Shown one piece after another: positions 55,935 to 64,000 of a DNA stretch of 64,000 nucleotides (position 1 is the first letter of the stretch; every line of letters starts with the position of its first letter). The notes beneath the pieces were generated by a model. That model did no database searches and was not told the DNA's origin. It worked only from the letters and a program-made list of their open reading frames with translations. The translations under genes were made by a program, and so were the position numbers. The DNA is taken from NCBI GenBank assembly GCA_000432735.1, contig FR887812.1, forward strand, positions 16,348-80,347, in the 5' to 3' direction. This DNA is from Bacteroides sp. CAG:443 (GTDB lineage: Bacteria > Bacteroidota > Bacteroidia > Bacteroidales > Bacteroidaceae).

Positions 55935-55965
55935 CAAAGCTACAAGTATTCTGCTGTATTTCAAA
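55935..55965 (-). promoter_or_regulatory. Promoter of the TonB-domain gene
   Basis: Minus-strand TTTG (55965-55962), 19 nt, TAGCTTTG (55942-55935): full match to the Bacteroides consensus, about 30 nt before the ATG. Confidence 0.78.
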
Positions 55966-56015
55966 GTTTATGGAACAAATAAATGCATGAGTAGCAGGGC
56001 TAACTTGTTGTTTTA

Positions 56016-56046
56016 TTTGTAAATATGCCGGAATGTCGTATATTTG
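56016..56046 (+). promoter_or_regulatory. Promoter of the YidE-type transporter gene
   Basis: TTTG (56016-56019), 19 nt, TATATTTG (56039-56046): full consensus, 32 nt before the ATG. Confidence 0.78.
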
Positions 56047-56078
56047 TACTTTAATCACACCTTTATACTTAATAATTT

Positions 56079-57677
56079 ATGTTAATCGATTTACTTCAAT
56101 CATCTTACTTTTCTGTTTTCTTGATTGTAGCTTTGGGATTCATGCTGGGACGCATTAAGATAGCGGGGCTGTCGCTTGATGTTTCGGCCGTTATTTTTAT
56201 CGCTTTGGCGTTTGGGCATTGGGGCGTTTCCATACCGAAGGAGCTGGGTAACTTTGGTCTGGTCTTGTTCATTTTTACGATTGGTATTCAGGCGGGACCT
56301 GGTTTTTTCCACTCTTTCCGTAGTAAGGGAAAGACGTTGATACTGATTACATTGCTGATTGTTGCGTCTGCGTGTCTGACAGGCGTAGCTCTGAAATATT
56401 TGTTCGATATTGATACGCCGAGTCTGGTGGGACTGATTGCCGGAGCGCTGACTAGTACACCGGGACTTGCCGTGGCCATCGACAGTACACAGTCGCCACT
56501 GGCATCCATCGCTTATGGAATAGCTTATCCGTTTGGCGTTATTGGTGTTATTTTGTTTGTAAAACTTTTACCCAAAATATTGCATGTTGATTTGGAGCAG
56601 GAGGCACGGCGTCTGGAGAAGGAACGGCGTAGCCAGTTCCCCGAATTGAGTACTTGTCTGTTTCGGGTTACCAATCCTACGGTCATTGGCCGCACCCTGA
56701 TGCAACTCAATATTCGTGTGATGACGGGAGCTGTCATTTCTCGTTTGAAACGGGGCGAGGAGATTATCATTCCGAAAGCTCATACGGTATTGGCGGAAGG
56801 CGATTATGTACAGGCTGTGGGAAGTGAAGATTCGCTGAATAATCTGGCACTGATGCTGGGTGTCCGCGAGGAAGGAGAATTGCCACTAAGTCATACGCAG
56901 AGTATCGAATCGTTGTTGTTGACCAAAAAGGATATGATAGGCAAGCAGTTGTGTGACTTGAACTTGCAGCGTAACTTCGGATGTACGGTTACTCGTGTGC
57001 GTCGAAGCGGAATAGATATCTCACCTTCTCCAGACTTGGAACTGCGTTTTGGCGATAAGCTGATGATTGTAGGTGAGAAGGAAGGCATTCAGGCTGTAGC
57101 ACGTCTGATAGGAAACGATGTGAAGAAACTTTCGGATACGGATTTTTTCCCGATTGCTATGGGTATTGTACTGGGTGTCTTGTTTGGTAAACTGAATATT
57201 TCGTTTGGCGACGGTATGTCTTTCTCTCCGGGACTGACAGGTGGTATTTTAATGATGGCGCTGTTCCTGAGTGCGATAGGTAAGACGGGACCTATTATCT
57301 GGTCTATGTCCGGACCAGCCAATCAGTTGCTTCGCCAGTTGGGCTTGCTGCTGTTTCTTGCCGAAGTAGGAACTTCTGCCGGAAAAACGCTGGTTTCCAC
57401 TTTTCAGGAGAGCGGATTTTTGTTGTTTGGCGTAGGCGCAGCCATAACATTGGTCCCTATGTTGCTGGCGGCTCTCGTTGGAAGGCTGGTATTTAAGATA
57501 AGTATGCTCGATTTGCTGGGAACAATTACCGGAGGTATGACCAGTACTCCTGGTCTGGCTGCTGCCGACTCGATGACAGACAGTAATATTCCGGGAGTGG
57601 CTTATGCTACTGTATACCCGATTGCAATGGTATTCCTCATCTTGTTTATACAGGTCATTGCCCTGACTATACTTTAA
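56079..57677 (+). CDS. AspT/YidE-family putative transporter with two TrkA_C domains
   Basis: 532 aa. Two homologous membrane halves of about 5-6 helices (AsT_7TM duplication domains), each with the motif TSTPGLA: LIAGALTSTPGLAVAIDSTQ in the first, TITGGMTSTPGLAAADSMTD in the second. Between them (about 195-365) are two TrkA_C domains (LNIRVMTGAVISRLKRGEEIIIP; GCTVTRVRRSGIDISPSPDLEL). This is the layout of the aspartate:alanine exchanger family, which includes YidE and YbjL. The substrate is unknown; it could be a dicarboxylate or amino acid. Solitary gene with its own promoter and terminator. Confidence 0.9.
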   Translation: MLIDLLQSSYFSVFLIVALGFMLGRIKIAGLSLDVSAVIFIALAFGHWGVSIPKELGNFGLVLFIFTIGIQAGPGFFHSFRSKGKTLILITLLIVASACLTGVALKYLFDIDTPSLVGLIAGALTSTPGLAVAIDSTQSPLASIAYGIAYPFGVIGVILFVKLLPKILHVDLEQEARRLEKERRSQFPELSTCLFRVTNPTVIGRTLMQLNIRVMTGAVISRLKRGEEIIIPKAHTVLAEGDYVQAVGSEDSLNNLALMLGVREEGELPLSHTQSIESLLLTKKDMIGKQLCDLNLQRNFGCTVTRVRRSGIDISPSPDLELRFGDKLMIVGEKEGIQAVARLIGNDVKKLSDTDFFPIAMGIVLGVLFGKLNISFGDGMSFSPGLTGGILMMALFLSAIGKTGPIIWSMSGPANQLLRQLGLLLFLAEVGTSAGKTLVSTFQESGFLLFGVGAAITLVPMLLAALVGRLVFKISMLDLLGTITGGMTSTPGLAAADSMTDSNIPGVAYATVYPIAMVFLILFIQVIALTIL

Positions 57678-57682
57678 AGCTG

Positions 57683-57738
57683 CAGACAGCCGCAGAAAGA
57701 AGCAGATGGTATTTCCGGCTTCTCTCTGCGGCTGTCTG
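57683..57738. terminator. Bidirectional terminator between transporter and rhaR
   Basis: cagacagccgcagaaagaagc (57683 onward; first 20 bases pair) with gcttctctctgcggctgtct (57718-57737); loop of about 14 nt. Serves both convergent genes. Confidence 0.85.
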
Positions 57739-57742
57739 TTTG

Positions 57743-58648
57743 TTATTGCTTGCCTTTGCCGAACGACCGGTATTCGAGCGGGGTAAATCCGGTGTTTTTC
57801 TTGAACAGGTTAGAAAAGTGCTCGGTAGATGTGTAACCTAACATGAAGCAGATTTCCTTTACCGGTGAAGTGGTATTGATCAGCATTTGTTTGGCTTTAC
57901 GCAACTTTAATTCTTGAAAATATTTGGCAGGTGAATATCCTGTGTATTCCTTAAACATTTTTCTAAACCACGAATAACTTATATTCAACTTTTCTGCCAG
58001 TTCTTCCGGATCTATTTCCTTGCATACATTTTCGTTCATGATTATTTTTGCCTGTTCCATTCTCTCGGCAACATTGTCTTTTTCGAACTCTTTGTTTTTC
58101 GAGATAGACAGTACCATGCCGACAATATGCAGTAAGATGCCCGAAAGATACTGCTGGGAAGCAGTCTTATCAGCCTCTGATACTTCCAGAGCCTGTGCAA
58201 AAAGTGCAGCAAGACCTTCGTTGAGACCTATTTCCAGTACCTGCTCTTGTTTAGACAGAAATCCGTTTTTTATCAGCTGGTCGATGAAGTTTCCTTCGAA
58301 ACCTATATAATATTCGTTCCAGCCGGTAGCTGTATCGGGACTATAAGTATGCCATTGTCCGGGAAACAATATGATAAGATTTCCTTTTCCGATAATTCGT
58401 TCTGGTGTATCGTCGGATGCAAAGGTCCCTTTGCCTTTGGTAATATAAAGTAATTGATACTCGTGCAGTGTTCGTCCTTTTTGAACGTTGAACAGGTATC
58501 CTGAAGGATGTTCCTTTATGGGATAAGGAGAATGAGGATGTATAGATTGAAATCCTACGGTATTGACCCACAATCCGAATTTTCTGTCTTTTTCATTAAC
58601 AATCAGATATTTGAACTCTGATTCTAAATCATTGTATGATCGTGTCAT
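57743..58648 (-). CDS. rhaR: AraC-family regulator, rhamnose operon (RhaR-like)
   Basis: 301 aa. N-terminal cupin-like sugar-binding part (about 40-150: YQLLYITKGKGTFASDD, ILFPGQWHTYSPD) and a C-terminal AraC DNA-binding domain with two helix-turn-helix motifs (about 200-298: DPEELAEKLNISYSWFRKMFKEYTG and VKEICFMLGYTSTEHFSNLFKK). In B. thetaiotaomicron a regulator of this type lies at the end of the rhamnose operon and activates it; the same order here supports that role. Its own -7 box TATTTTTG lies at 58688-58681, and a terminator separates it from rhaD. Confidence 0.87.
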   Translation of the reverse strand: MTRSYNDLESEFKYLIVNEKDRKFGLWVNTVGFQSIHPHSPYPIKEHPSGYLFNVQKGRTLHEYQLLYITKGKGTFASDDTPERIIGKGNLIILFPGQWHTYSPDTATGWNEYYIGFEGNFIDQLIKNGFLSKQEQVLEIGLNEGLAALFAQALEVSEADKTASQQYLSGILLHIVGMVLSISKNKEFEKDNVAERMEQAKIIMNENVCKEIDPEELAEKLNISYSWFRKMFKEYTGYSPAKYFQELKLRKAKQMLINTTSPVKEICFMLGYTSTEHFSNLFKKNTGFTPLEYRSFGKGKQ

Positions 58649-58680
58649 CTTCAGTTTTTCATAAGTGTATTATTGATGAA

Positions 58681-58688
58681 CAAAAATA
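58681..58688 (-). promoter_or_regulatory. -7 box TATTTTTG before rhaR
   Basis: Matches TAnnTTTG, 33 nt before the rhaR ATG; no clear upstream TTTG. The 58649-58943 gap holds this box and the rhaD terminator, no gene. Confidence 0.5.
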
Positions 58689-58767
58689 CAAATTTTGAGT
58701 TAAATATGTTTGGTTGTCCTATATCTGTTTTAAATTCTTTAGAATACATGGAAAGTGGAATTATTGA

Positions 58768-58812
58768 AAAAGACCAGAGGAATAGTCTATTCAGATTTTC
58801 CTCTGGTCTTGA
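58768..58812 (-). terminator. Terminator after rhaD
   Basis: Perfect stem aagaccagaggaa (58770-58782) / ttcctctggtctt (58798-58810); on the minus strand followed by TTTTTC. Confidence 0.8.
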
Positions 58813-58943
58813 TACGCATGACGAAATTTTAATGAACTCTGTCAATAGCAGCTTCGGTGTGTGGACAAATAAAGTTCGTATAGCAATATCCTGTTTTTAT
58901 TCCTTCTGTTATATTTCTGGTGCTTATATGACAAAGCCGTTTC

Positions 58944-59753
58944 TTATTTAGGTAAGTGGAAAGCAACAGATATTTCTTTCATTTGTTCTTGGCTCATGCC
59001 CTCGGGTTCAAATCCCATATTCTTGGCTGCAATATAAATTAGAGCAGATTTATTCAGAACATCTACTTGGTCGAATGCCGCCATGATATCTGTATCTACG
59101 GCAAATACTCCATGTTTTTCCCACATGACGACATCGTAGTCGCTTAGTTCATCAATGGTCGCCTCTGCAAGTTCTACGGAACTTGGAAGTTTGTAAGGAA
59201 CCATTCCTAAGCCTCTCGGGCAGAATGCCTTTGTTTCCGGTATCATACTCCATAGCAGATTGGAAGCATAGTCTTTTTCCATAAACTTCTTGTTGTGTGT
59301 CATGGCTATCAGTTCGATAGGGTGCGTATGCAAGGAGGCTTTGTAATTCGAGCCTTTGGCAATGAGATAGTTGTGTACACTCAGGTGTGAAGGTAGTTCT
59401 GACGTTGGATTTACCGGCTGGTCAGCAATGATTACATAGGTTGCACAGTCGTCCAAAATACGGATGACAGAACCGTTTGCCATCGGATCGCGGGCAAGGT
59501 CACGCATGCGCCTGTTGGTCCCTTTGCAGAAAAAGTAACAACCTTTCAGATACGGTAAGGTGGCACCTATTGGCTTTACTTCACTAATGGCAGGCATAGC
59601 TTTTATCGTATCGTCTACGAGTTCTGTAATATTGATGGTGATATTTCCTCCGTTACGTTCTGCCCATCCCTTTTGCCATAAATATCCGGCCACTTCGGCC
59701 ACTTTATTGATTTCGGCTGCCAGAGCCGGGCGGTTATTCAAAATCGATTCCAT
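58944..59753 (-). CDS. rhaD: Rhamnulose-1-phosphate aldolase
   Basis: 269 aa, class II zinc aldolase of the AraD/FucA family; splits L-rhamnulose-1-phosphate into dihydroxyacetone phosphate and L-lactaldehyde. Signs: GYLWQKGWAERNGGNITINI near the N-terminus, the zinc histidines in ASLHTHPIELIAM, and a further one in WEKHGVFAVDTD. Length matches RhaD. It is the last structural gene of the operon; the product lactaldehyde has no reductase gene next to it. Confidence 0.95.
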   Translation of the reverse strand: MESILNNRPALAAEINKVAEVAGYLWQKGWAERNGGNITINITELVDDTIKAMPAISEVKPIGATLPYLKGCYFFCKGTNRRMRDLARDPMANGSVIRILDDCATYVIIADQPVNPTSELPSHLSVHNYLIAKGSNYKASLHTHPIELIAMTHNKKFMEKDYASNLLWSMIPETKAFCPRGLGMVPYKLPSSVELAEATIDELSDYDVVMWEKHGVFAVDTDIMAAFDQVDVLNKSALIYIAAKNMGFEPEGMSQEQMKEISVAFHLPK

Positions 59754-59789
59754 AGTTATATAGCATTAAATATATGATAAAGTTATTGC

Positions 59790-60821
59790 TCAGGCTTGCG
59801 CTATTGCAACTACGATAATAGATGCAATCAGTACTGCAAGGCCGAGTAGGAGGATGCAGATGGTACTGGCACTGCATCCTTTCCATTCTTTCAGTAAGAT
59901 TCCCCATACGTTACTGAAGGTAACATTCAGCGACATGAGTATACTCCATGAAAAGGCGAGTAATATCGGACTCTCCGTAAGGAAACTTTTCCCCATTTCC
60001 AGACCGAAAAACTGTGAATACCATAAGACTCCTGCCAGTGCGCAATATAGTAGATTATTGGTAAATGTACTTTTATTTACTGATAAATATTCTTTTCCCG
60101 TATTGTTTTTCAGATTTTGCTGTATGCAGTATGCTGCATTTGTGCAAAAGCCGCCTAACGTAACCAAAAAGATGACGGGTAAGCCGGCGTACAAGGGGGC
60201 TGTTCCCTTTTCAAGAGCTGCTTCCTTTATTGGAGTTCCAGCATCCAGTCCCAAGGCAAAGCAAGCACTCATGACTCCGGCAAGCAAAGCTACTAACAAG
60301 CCTTTGGTCAGGGCAAAATCTTTTACAGCTACTTTCTTCTCTTCTTCACTCATATTTCTGGAACGGAGGCTGCCTGCATATCCGATGACGGCAATGCCTG
60401 CCAGTGTGATGCATACTCCGATAAGTAACATCAAACCTGCTCCGTGCAATAGGTCTGTTCCCCCAAACAAGGCAGGAAACAATGTCCCGAAGGCCGCACA
60501 TGTACCTAATGAAATGCTTTGTCCTAAAGCTACTCCCAGATAGCGCATACTCAGTCCGAAAGTCAGACCTCCTACGCCCCATAAGATACCATATATGATG
60601 GCTGGCAAAGCACCTCCGCTGCTCCATAGTTCCGGAAGCGTGCTACCGGAAGGAACTGCCAATAAGGCTCCTAACAAGGGAAATACAAGCCATGCAAAAA
60701 TTCCTTGTACGAGCCAGAAACTTTCCCACGACCATTTTTTTACTTTATTGATGGGTACATACGAACTGCTTTGTCCGAAACTTCCTATGGCTATAATTAA
60801 CAAACCGATCAGCGTGTTCAT
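59790..60821 (-). CDS. rhaT: L-rhamnose-proton symporter
   Basis: 343 aa from ATG 60821 (MNTLIGLLIIAIGSFGQSSSYVPINKVKKW); the upstream part of the frame is a poor start. Ten-helix carrier of the RhaT family, with the GVGGLTFGLSMRYLGVALGQSISLG region and a C-terminal SWSILMSLNVTFSNVWGILLKEW stretch typical of the family. Brings L-rhamnose across the inner membrane. Between rhaA and rhaD. Confidence 0.94.
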   Translation of the reverse strand: MNTLIGLLIIAIGSFGQSSSYVPINKVKKWSWESFWLVQGIFAWLVFPLLGALLAVPSGSTLPELWSSGGALPAIIYGILWGVGGLTFGLSMRYLGVALGQSISLGTCAAFGTLFPALFGGTDLLHGAGLMLLIGVCITLAGIAVIGYAGSLRSRNMSEEEKKVAVKDFALTKGLLVALLAGVMSACFALGLDAGTPIKEAALEKGTAPLYAGLPVIFLVTLGGFCTNAAYCIQQNLKNNTGKEYLSVNKSTFTNNLLYCALAGVLWYSQFFGLEMGKSFLTESPILLAFSWSILMSLNVTFSNVWGILLKEWKGCSASTICILLLGLAVLIASIIVVAIAQA

Positions 60822-60912
60822 AAAGAGTATGATTATTTTATCCGATTTTTGTTTGTATTTTCCAAATATCATCTACAGGCATAGCCCTTTGAGTGAAATC
60901 TGCAATGAAAAT

Positions 60913-62166
60913 TTAGTTACGTTTTGAGGTAACTTCTGCTTCATATTTTTCGATGTCGGGAATATATTCCTCTCCTACAGGAACGTTGTTCTTTAAGCAG
61001 AACATATCCCATACAGCATTCCATGGCAGAACTTTGGCTTCTTCAAGCAGAGCCAGACGCTCGAATAACTGATTATTGGCTTCGTATTCACGGAGTTTTG
61101 CCGTTGGCTCGAGCAATGCACGCAACATTGATTTCTGGGTAGCTCGTGCTCCGATGACGTAAGCACCGATACGGTTGATACTAGCGTCGAAGAAATCCAG
61201 ACCAATATGGACGCGGTCAAGTGCGTTGCAACGAACAATTTCCTGACACAAGTCGACTGTTTCATCGTTCATAATGGTAACATGGTCGCTGTCCCAGCGT
61301 ACCGGACGGCTTACGTGCAGCATGATTTCTGGAACATATAGTAGCAGAGAGGATAGCTTGTCGGCAACGCTTTCTGTAGGATGGAAGTGTCCCATGTCGA
61401 GTGTAATCATTTTCTGCCGGCTGACACCGTAGCCGATATAAAAATCGTTTGAACCTACAGTATAACTTTCCAGACCAATACCGAACACTTTCGATTCGAT
61501 GCAGTCTTTCATATTTTTATATTCAGTGGCAAAAATACGGTCGAGTGAGTCTTTCAGCAATTCACGATACAGCATGCGATTCACAGTAATATCTTTGCTT
61601 CCGTCGTGAACCCATATATTCATGATACAAGGGTCGTTCTGGCGTTTTCCCATTTCTTCGGCTATGGCCCGACAGCGGACAGTATGTTCAACCCAAAAAT
61701 CGCGAATTGCTTTATCCGGATTGGCTAAAGAGAGATTTCCACTTTTAGGGTGCGAGAAAGACGTTGAGTTAAAATCAAGTTTCATCTTGTTTTCTGCAGC
61801 CCATTGTATCCAACTCTCAAAGTACGATACATCCACCTGGTCTCTGTCGACGAACTTTCCTTGAAAATCTCCGTATATTTCATGAAGATTCAGACGATGT
61901 GTTCCTGGCAGATAGGAGGCGGCTTTTAGTACGTCCTGACGTACTTCGTCGATGTTACGGGCTTTCCCAGGATAGTTTCCTGTAGCCTGAATTCCTCCGC
62001 TGAGTGAGCCGTTGGATTCAAATCCGGCAACGTCATCTGCTTGCCAGCAGTGTAAGGATAATGATATCTTTTGTAAGGTATCCATGGCTTTGTCTACATC
62101 TACTCCTATGGCTGCATAGCGTTCTTTAGCTATTTCATACGCTTGTCTAATTAAATTTTCTTTCAT
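60913..62166 (-). CDS. rhaA: L-rhamnose isomerase
   Basis: 417 aa, metal-dependent TIM barrel that turns L-rhamnose into L-rhamnulose. Family segments: LSLHCWQADDVAGFESNG, GKARNIDEVRQDVLKAA, MKLDFNSTSFSHPKSGNLSLA, IWVHDGSKDITVNR, ITLDMGHFHPTESVADK, and HIGLDFFDASINRIGAY. Full length. Called rhaI in the B. thetaiotaomicron literature. It starts 25 nt after rhaB. Confidence 0.97.
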   Translation of the reverse strand: MKENLIRQAYEIAKERYAAIGVDVDKAMDTLQKISLSLHCWQADDVAGFESNGSLSGGIQATGNYPGKARNIDEVRQDVLKAASYLPGTHRLNLHEIYGDFQGKFVDRDQVDVSYFESWIQWAAENKMKLDFNSTSFSHPKSGNLSLANPDKAIRDFWVEHTVRCRAIAEEMGKRQNDPCIMNIWVHDGSKDITVNRMLYRELLKDSLDRIFATEYKNMKDCIESKVFGIGLESYTVGSNDFYIGYGVSRQKMITLDMGHFHPTESVADKLSSLLLYVPEIMLHVSRPVRWDSDHVTIMNDETVDLCQEIVRCNALDRVHIGLDFFDASINRIGAYVIGARATQKSMLRALLEPTAKLREYEANNQLFERLALLEEAKVLPWNAVWDMFCLKNNVPVGEEYIPDIEKYEAEVTSKRN

Positions 62167-62191
62167 GATATGTATTTAGGTTATTGATTGA

Positions 62192-63652
62192 TTATTGAGT
62201 AATTGTTTGAAACTGAAGATAAGCCACATCCCATATTTCTTTGTGCTCGGGATAGAACGTCTGTAAGGGGGTGATACGACGTAATAACTGGCGCATAGAA
62301 GCAATGTTGGTTGCTTGGCCTGCTGCTACAGCCTGTACCATGATATTTCCTATGGCAGTCGCTTCCGAAGGACCGGCTACAACCGGTATGCCGATTGCGT
62401 TTGCTGTCCATTGGTTGAGTAAATCGTTACGGCTTCCTCCTCCTATGACATGCAGTACTTCTATGGGATGGGGAGATAAACTTTTTAGATTTTCAAGGAC
62501 TTGTCGGTAACGCAGGGCTAAACTCTCGAATATACAACGGACTAATTGTCCGCGTGTTTCAATTGCAGGCTGATTGTGGTTGATACAGTATTTCTTGATA
62601 GCTTCTTCCATGTTTGACGGATTGGCAAAGACCGTATCGTCGGGATAGATTAAATTTCGGAACGGCTCACTGGCGTTTGCTTCGGCTATCAGGGTGGAGT
62701 ATGAGGTCCCTTCCCAGTTGATGCGACACCTTTCCAGCAGCCACATTCCACAGATATTTTTTAACAGACGGATTGTGCCGTCTACTCCTCCTTCATTGGT
62801 GAAATTTAGTTTCTCGGTTTCGGATGTTATGACAGGAGTCTGAGTTTCAATTCCCATTAGCGACCAAGTGCCGCTGCTTAGATAAGCAAAATTATGATTG
62901 GCTGCCGGTACTGCTGCAACGGCAGCTGCTGTATCGTGCCCTGCTACAGCAATGACAGGGATAGCTCCTAGTTTCGTTTGAAGTTGAACTTCTTCTGTCA
63001 GATTTCCTATTTTCTCGCCTGGATATACAAACCGCCCGAAGTGTTTTTTACTTAATCCAATGCTTTCGAGTAATGATGATTCAAGACTGCGCGTCTGTGC
63101 ATTAACTAACTGTGCTGTCGACGCAATGGTATATTCCGTGACCATCTCTCCGGTCAGCATGTAGCTAAGTGCATCTGGAATGAAGAGTATTTTGTGGGCG
63201 TTTGCTAAGGCACTGTCATTGTTCCTGCGCAAAGTATCGAGTTGAAACAGGGAATTGAAGTTCATGACTTGTATACCGGTACATTCGTATACTTTACTTC
63301 TGGATATACGCTGGAAATATTTTTCTGGGGCTCCAGTAGTGTGCGGGTCACGATATGAATACGGTTGTCGTAGTATTCCACCATCTTTCCCGATACATAC
63401 AAAATCTACTCCCCAGGTATCTATGCCTATGGAAATTACTTCTAACTCTTTTCTCCGGCCAACTATTTTCAAGCCTTCTATAATGTTTCGGTAAAGTTCA
63501 TAGATATCCCAATAAAAATGTTTACCTATTTCTATCAGGTAATTGGGAAATCGATTGATTTCTTCTGTAACCAGTCCTTGTGGAGTAAAATATCCTACAA
63601 TGGTGCGTCCGCTGGTTGCTCCCAGGTCGATAGCAAAAAAGCATTTTGTCAT
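62192..63652 (-). CDS. rhaB: Rhamnulokinase
   Basis: 486 aa, FGGY-family sugar kinase that phosphorylates L-rhamnulose. N-terminal FFAIDLGATSGRTIVG phosphate-binding loop, GIDTWGVDFVCIGKDG with the catalytic Asp region, AGHDTAAAVAAVPA, SSGTWSLMGIE, and the adenosine-binding GGGSRNDLLNQWTANA. First gene of the operon rhaB-A-T-D. -7 box TATATTTG lies 41 nt upstream. Confidence 0.96.
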   Translation of the reverse strand: MTKCFFAIDLGATSGRTIVGYFTPQGLVTEEINRFPNYLIEIGKHFYWDIYELYRNIIEGLKIVGRRKELEVISIGIDTWGVDFVCIGKDGGILRQPYSYRDPHTTGAPEKYFQRISRSKVYECTGIQVMNFNSLFQLDTLRRNNDSALANAHKILFIPDALSYMLTGEMVTEYTIASTAQLVNAQTRSLESSLLESIGLSKKHFGRFVYPGEKIGNLTEEVQLQTKLGAIPVIAVAGHDTAAAVAAVPAANHNFAYLSSGTWSLMGIETQTPVITSETEKLNFTNEGGVDGTIRLLKNICGMWLLERCRINWEGTSYSTLIAEANASEPFRNLIYPDDTVFANPSNMEEAIKKYCINHNQPAIETRGQLVRCIFESLALRYRQVLENLKSLSPHPIEVLHVIGGGSRNDLLNQWTANAIGIPVVAGPSEATAIGNIMVQAVAAGQATNIASMRQLLRRITPLQTFYPEHKEIWDVAYLQFQTITQ

Positions 63653-63693
63653 GGTCTTAATCAGGGCTTTATGTTTTTCAAGTTTAGATGTTG

Positions 63694-63701
63694 CAAATAT
63701 A
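63694..63701 (-). promoter_or_regulatory. -7 box TATATTTG of the rhamnose operon
   Basis: Matches TAnnTTTG on the minus strand; the -33 position shows no TTTG, as expected if an activator such as RhaR is needed. Confidence 0.55.
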
Positions 63702-63871
63702 GGTCTTTAGTGAAGGATAAAATTGCGCTTTTTGATTTAACGACTGACTCTTTTGATTTACTTGATTGAAAGTTCTGTGGCCTTTTTATTGCATAAAAAA
63801 GAAGAACGTTTTTATGCAGATAGGCTAAGAAAATGAATAGGGAAAAATATCATTTGTGAAGGGGTAGGAAT

Positions 63872-63903
63872 TTTGGAATATAATCGTACGTTATTTATAT
63901 TTG
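63872..63903 (+). promoter_or_regulatory. Promoter for the gene starting at 63942
   Basis: TTTG (63872-63875), 20 nt, TATATTTG (63896-63903): consensus promoter 38 nt before the ATG. Divergent from the rhamnose operon. Confidence 0.7.
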
Positions 63904-63941
63904 TATAGTAATAATATGGTGTATATTTTAATTGAAGCAAA

Positions 63942-64000
63942 ATGAAATACTTGACAAAACTGGCTGGAGGCATCTTGTTGTATTTTGCCGCAGCGTCGAC
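63942..64000 (+). CDS. Start of a secreted protein, cut by window end
   Basis: Only 19 codons are in the window: MKYLTKLAGGILLYFAAAS, a signal-peptide-like sequence with basic n-region and hydrophobic core. Preceded by a full Bacteroides-type promoter. Being divergent from the rhamnose operon it might be a rhamnose-releasing enzyme, but this cannot be judged from what is visible. Confidence 0.55.
   Translation, partial: MKYLTKLAGGILLYFAAAS

Noticed and set aside
58649..58943. Remnant of a lactaldehyde reductase gene
   Set aside because: A short open frame at 58673-58951 on the plus strand runs through the terminator and shows no dehydrogenase motif.

Overview
The window is a stretch of a gut Bacteroidales chromosome, most likely Bacteroides or a close relative such as Phocaeicola. 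The evidence is the SusC/SusD pair, the many Bacteroidetes lipoproteins, promoters of the Bacteroides type (TTTG, about 19-20 nt, TAnnTTTG), a one-piece tmRNA with a Bacteroides-like tag, a MurF-Alr fusion and a complex I operon without NuoEFG. I cannot name the species from sequence alone. No transposase, integrase, phage gene or CRISPR array was seen; the window looks like core chromosome plus one carbohydrate-utilisation locus.

Layout. (1) 1-5009: biotin operon bioB(partial)-A-F-G-C-D on the plus strand. (2) 5163-5558: tmRNA, minus strand. (3) 5672-10356: a secreted lactonase-like lipoprotein, then on the minus strand manA and a GH92 alpha-mannosidase lipoprotein. (4) 10661-13836: a two-gene minus-strand operon for a large lipoprotein of unknown function and a DUF5723/PorV-like outer-membrane barrel. 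(5) 14192-24101: complex I operon nuoA-B-CD-H-I-J-K-L-M-N (minus), with a small unknown membrane-anchored protein just upstream. (6) 25090-31854: dxs-trkA (minus) diverging from a GSCFA protein and a MurF-Alr fusion (plus). (7) 32053-54438: pectin and hexuronate region. A CE7 esterase comes first; then a minus-strand operon gatC-like/kduI/exuT; then a plus-strand pectin locus: GH105-CE8 fusion, SusC, SusD, surface lipoprotein, two PL1 lyases, PL10-esterase fusion, CE12-CE8 fusion. (8) 54629-57677: an atypical TonB-domain protein diverging from an AspT/YidE-type transporter. (9) 57743-63652: rhamnose genes rhaB-rhaA-rhaT-rhaD and the AraC-type regulator rhaR (minus). A further secreted protein begins at 63942 and runs off the end.

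How it fits together. The pectin locus removes acetyl groups (CE12, perhaps the PL10-linked esterase) and methyl groups (two CE8 domains), cleaves homogalacturonan (PL1 x2, PL10), imports oligomers (SusC/D plus surface lipoprotein) and frees the unsaturated end sugar (GH105). The divergent operon would take the resulting uronates: KduI isomerises the unsaturated product and two inner-membrane carriers (ExuT-like and an orphan PTS-type EIIC) could import it. The rhamnose genes would use rhamnose from rhamnogalacturonan, so regions 7-9 together resemble a pectin economy.

Most worth a second look: the KduI with a clear signal peptide encoded beside an orphan PTS-type EIIC permease (possible periplasmic uronate isomerisation followed by non-PTS import); three multidomain pectinase fusions; a 34-nt near-identical direct repeat at 33536 and 54528 that brackets the pectin region; the lipoprotein/barrel pair at 10.7-13.8 kb; and the TonB-like protein with a long Asp/Ser-rich tail.
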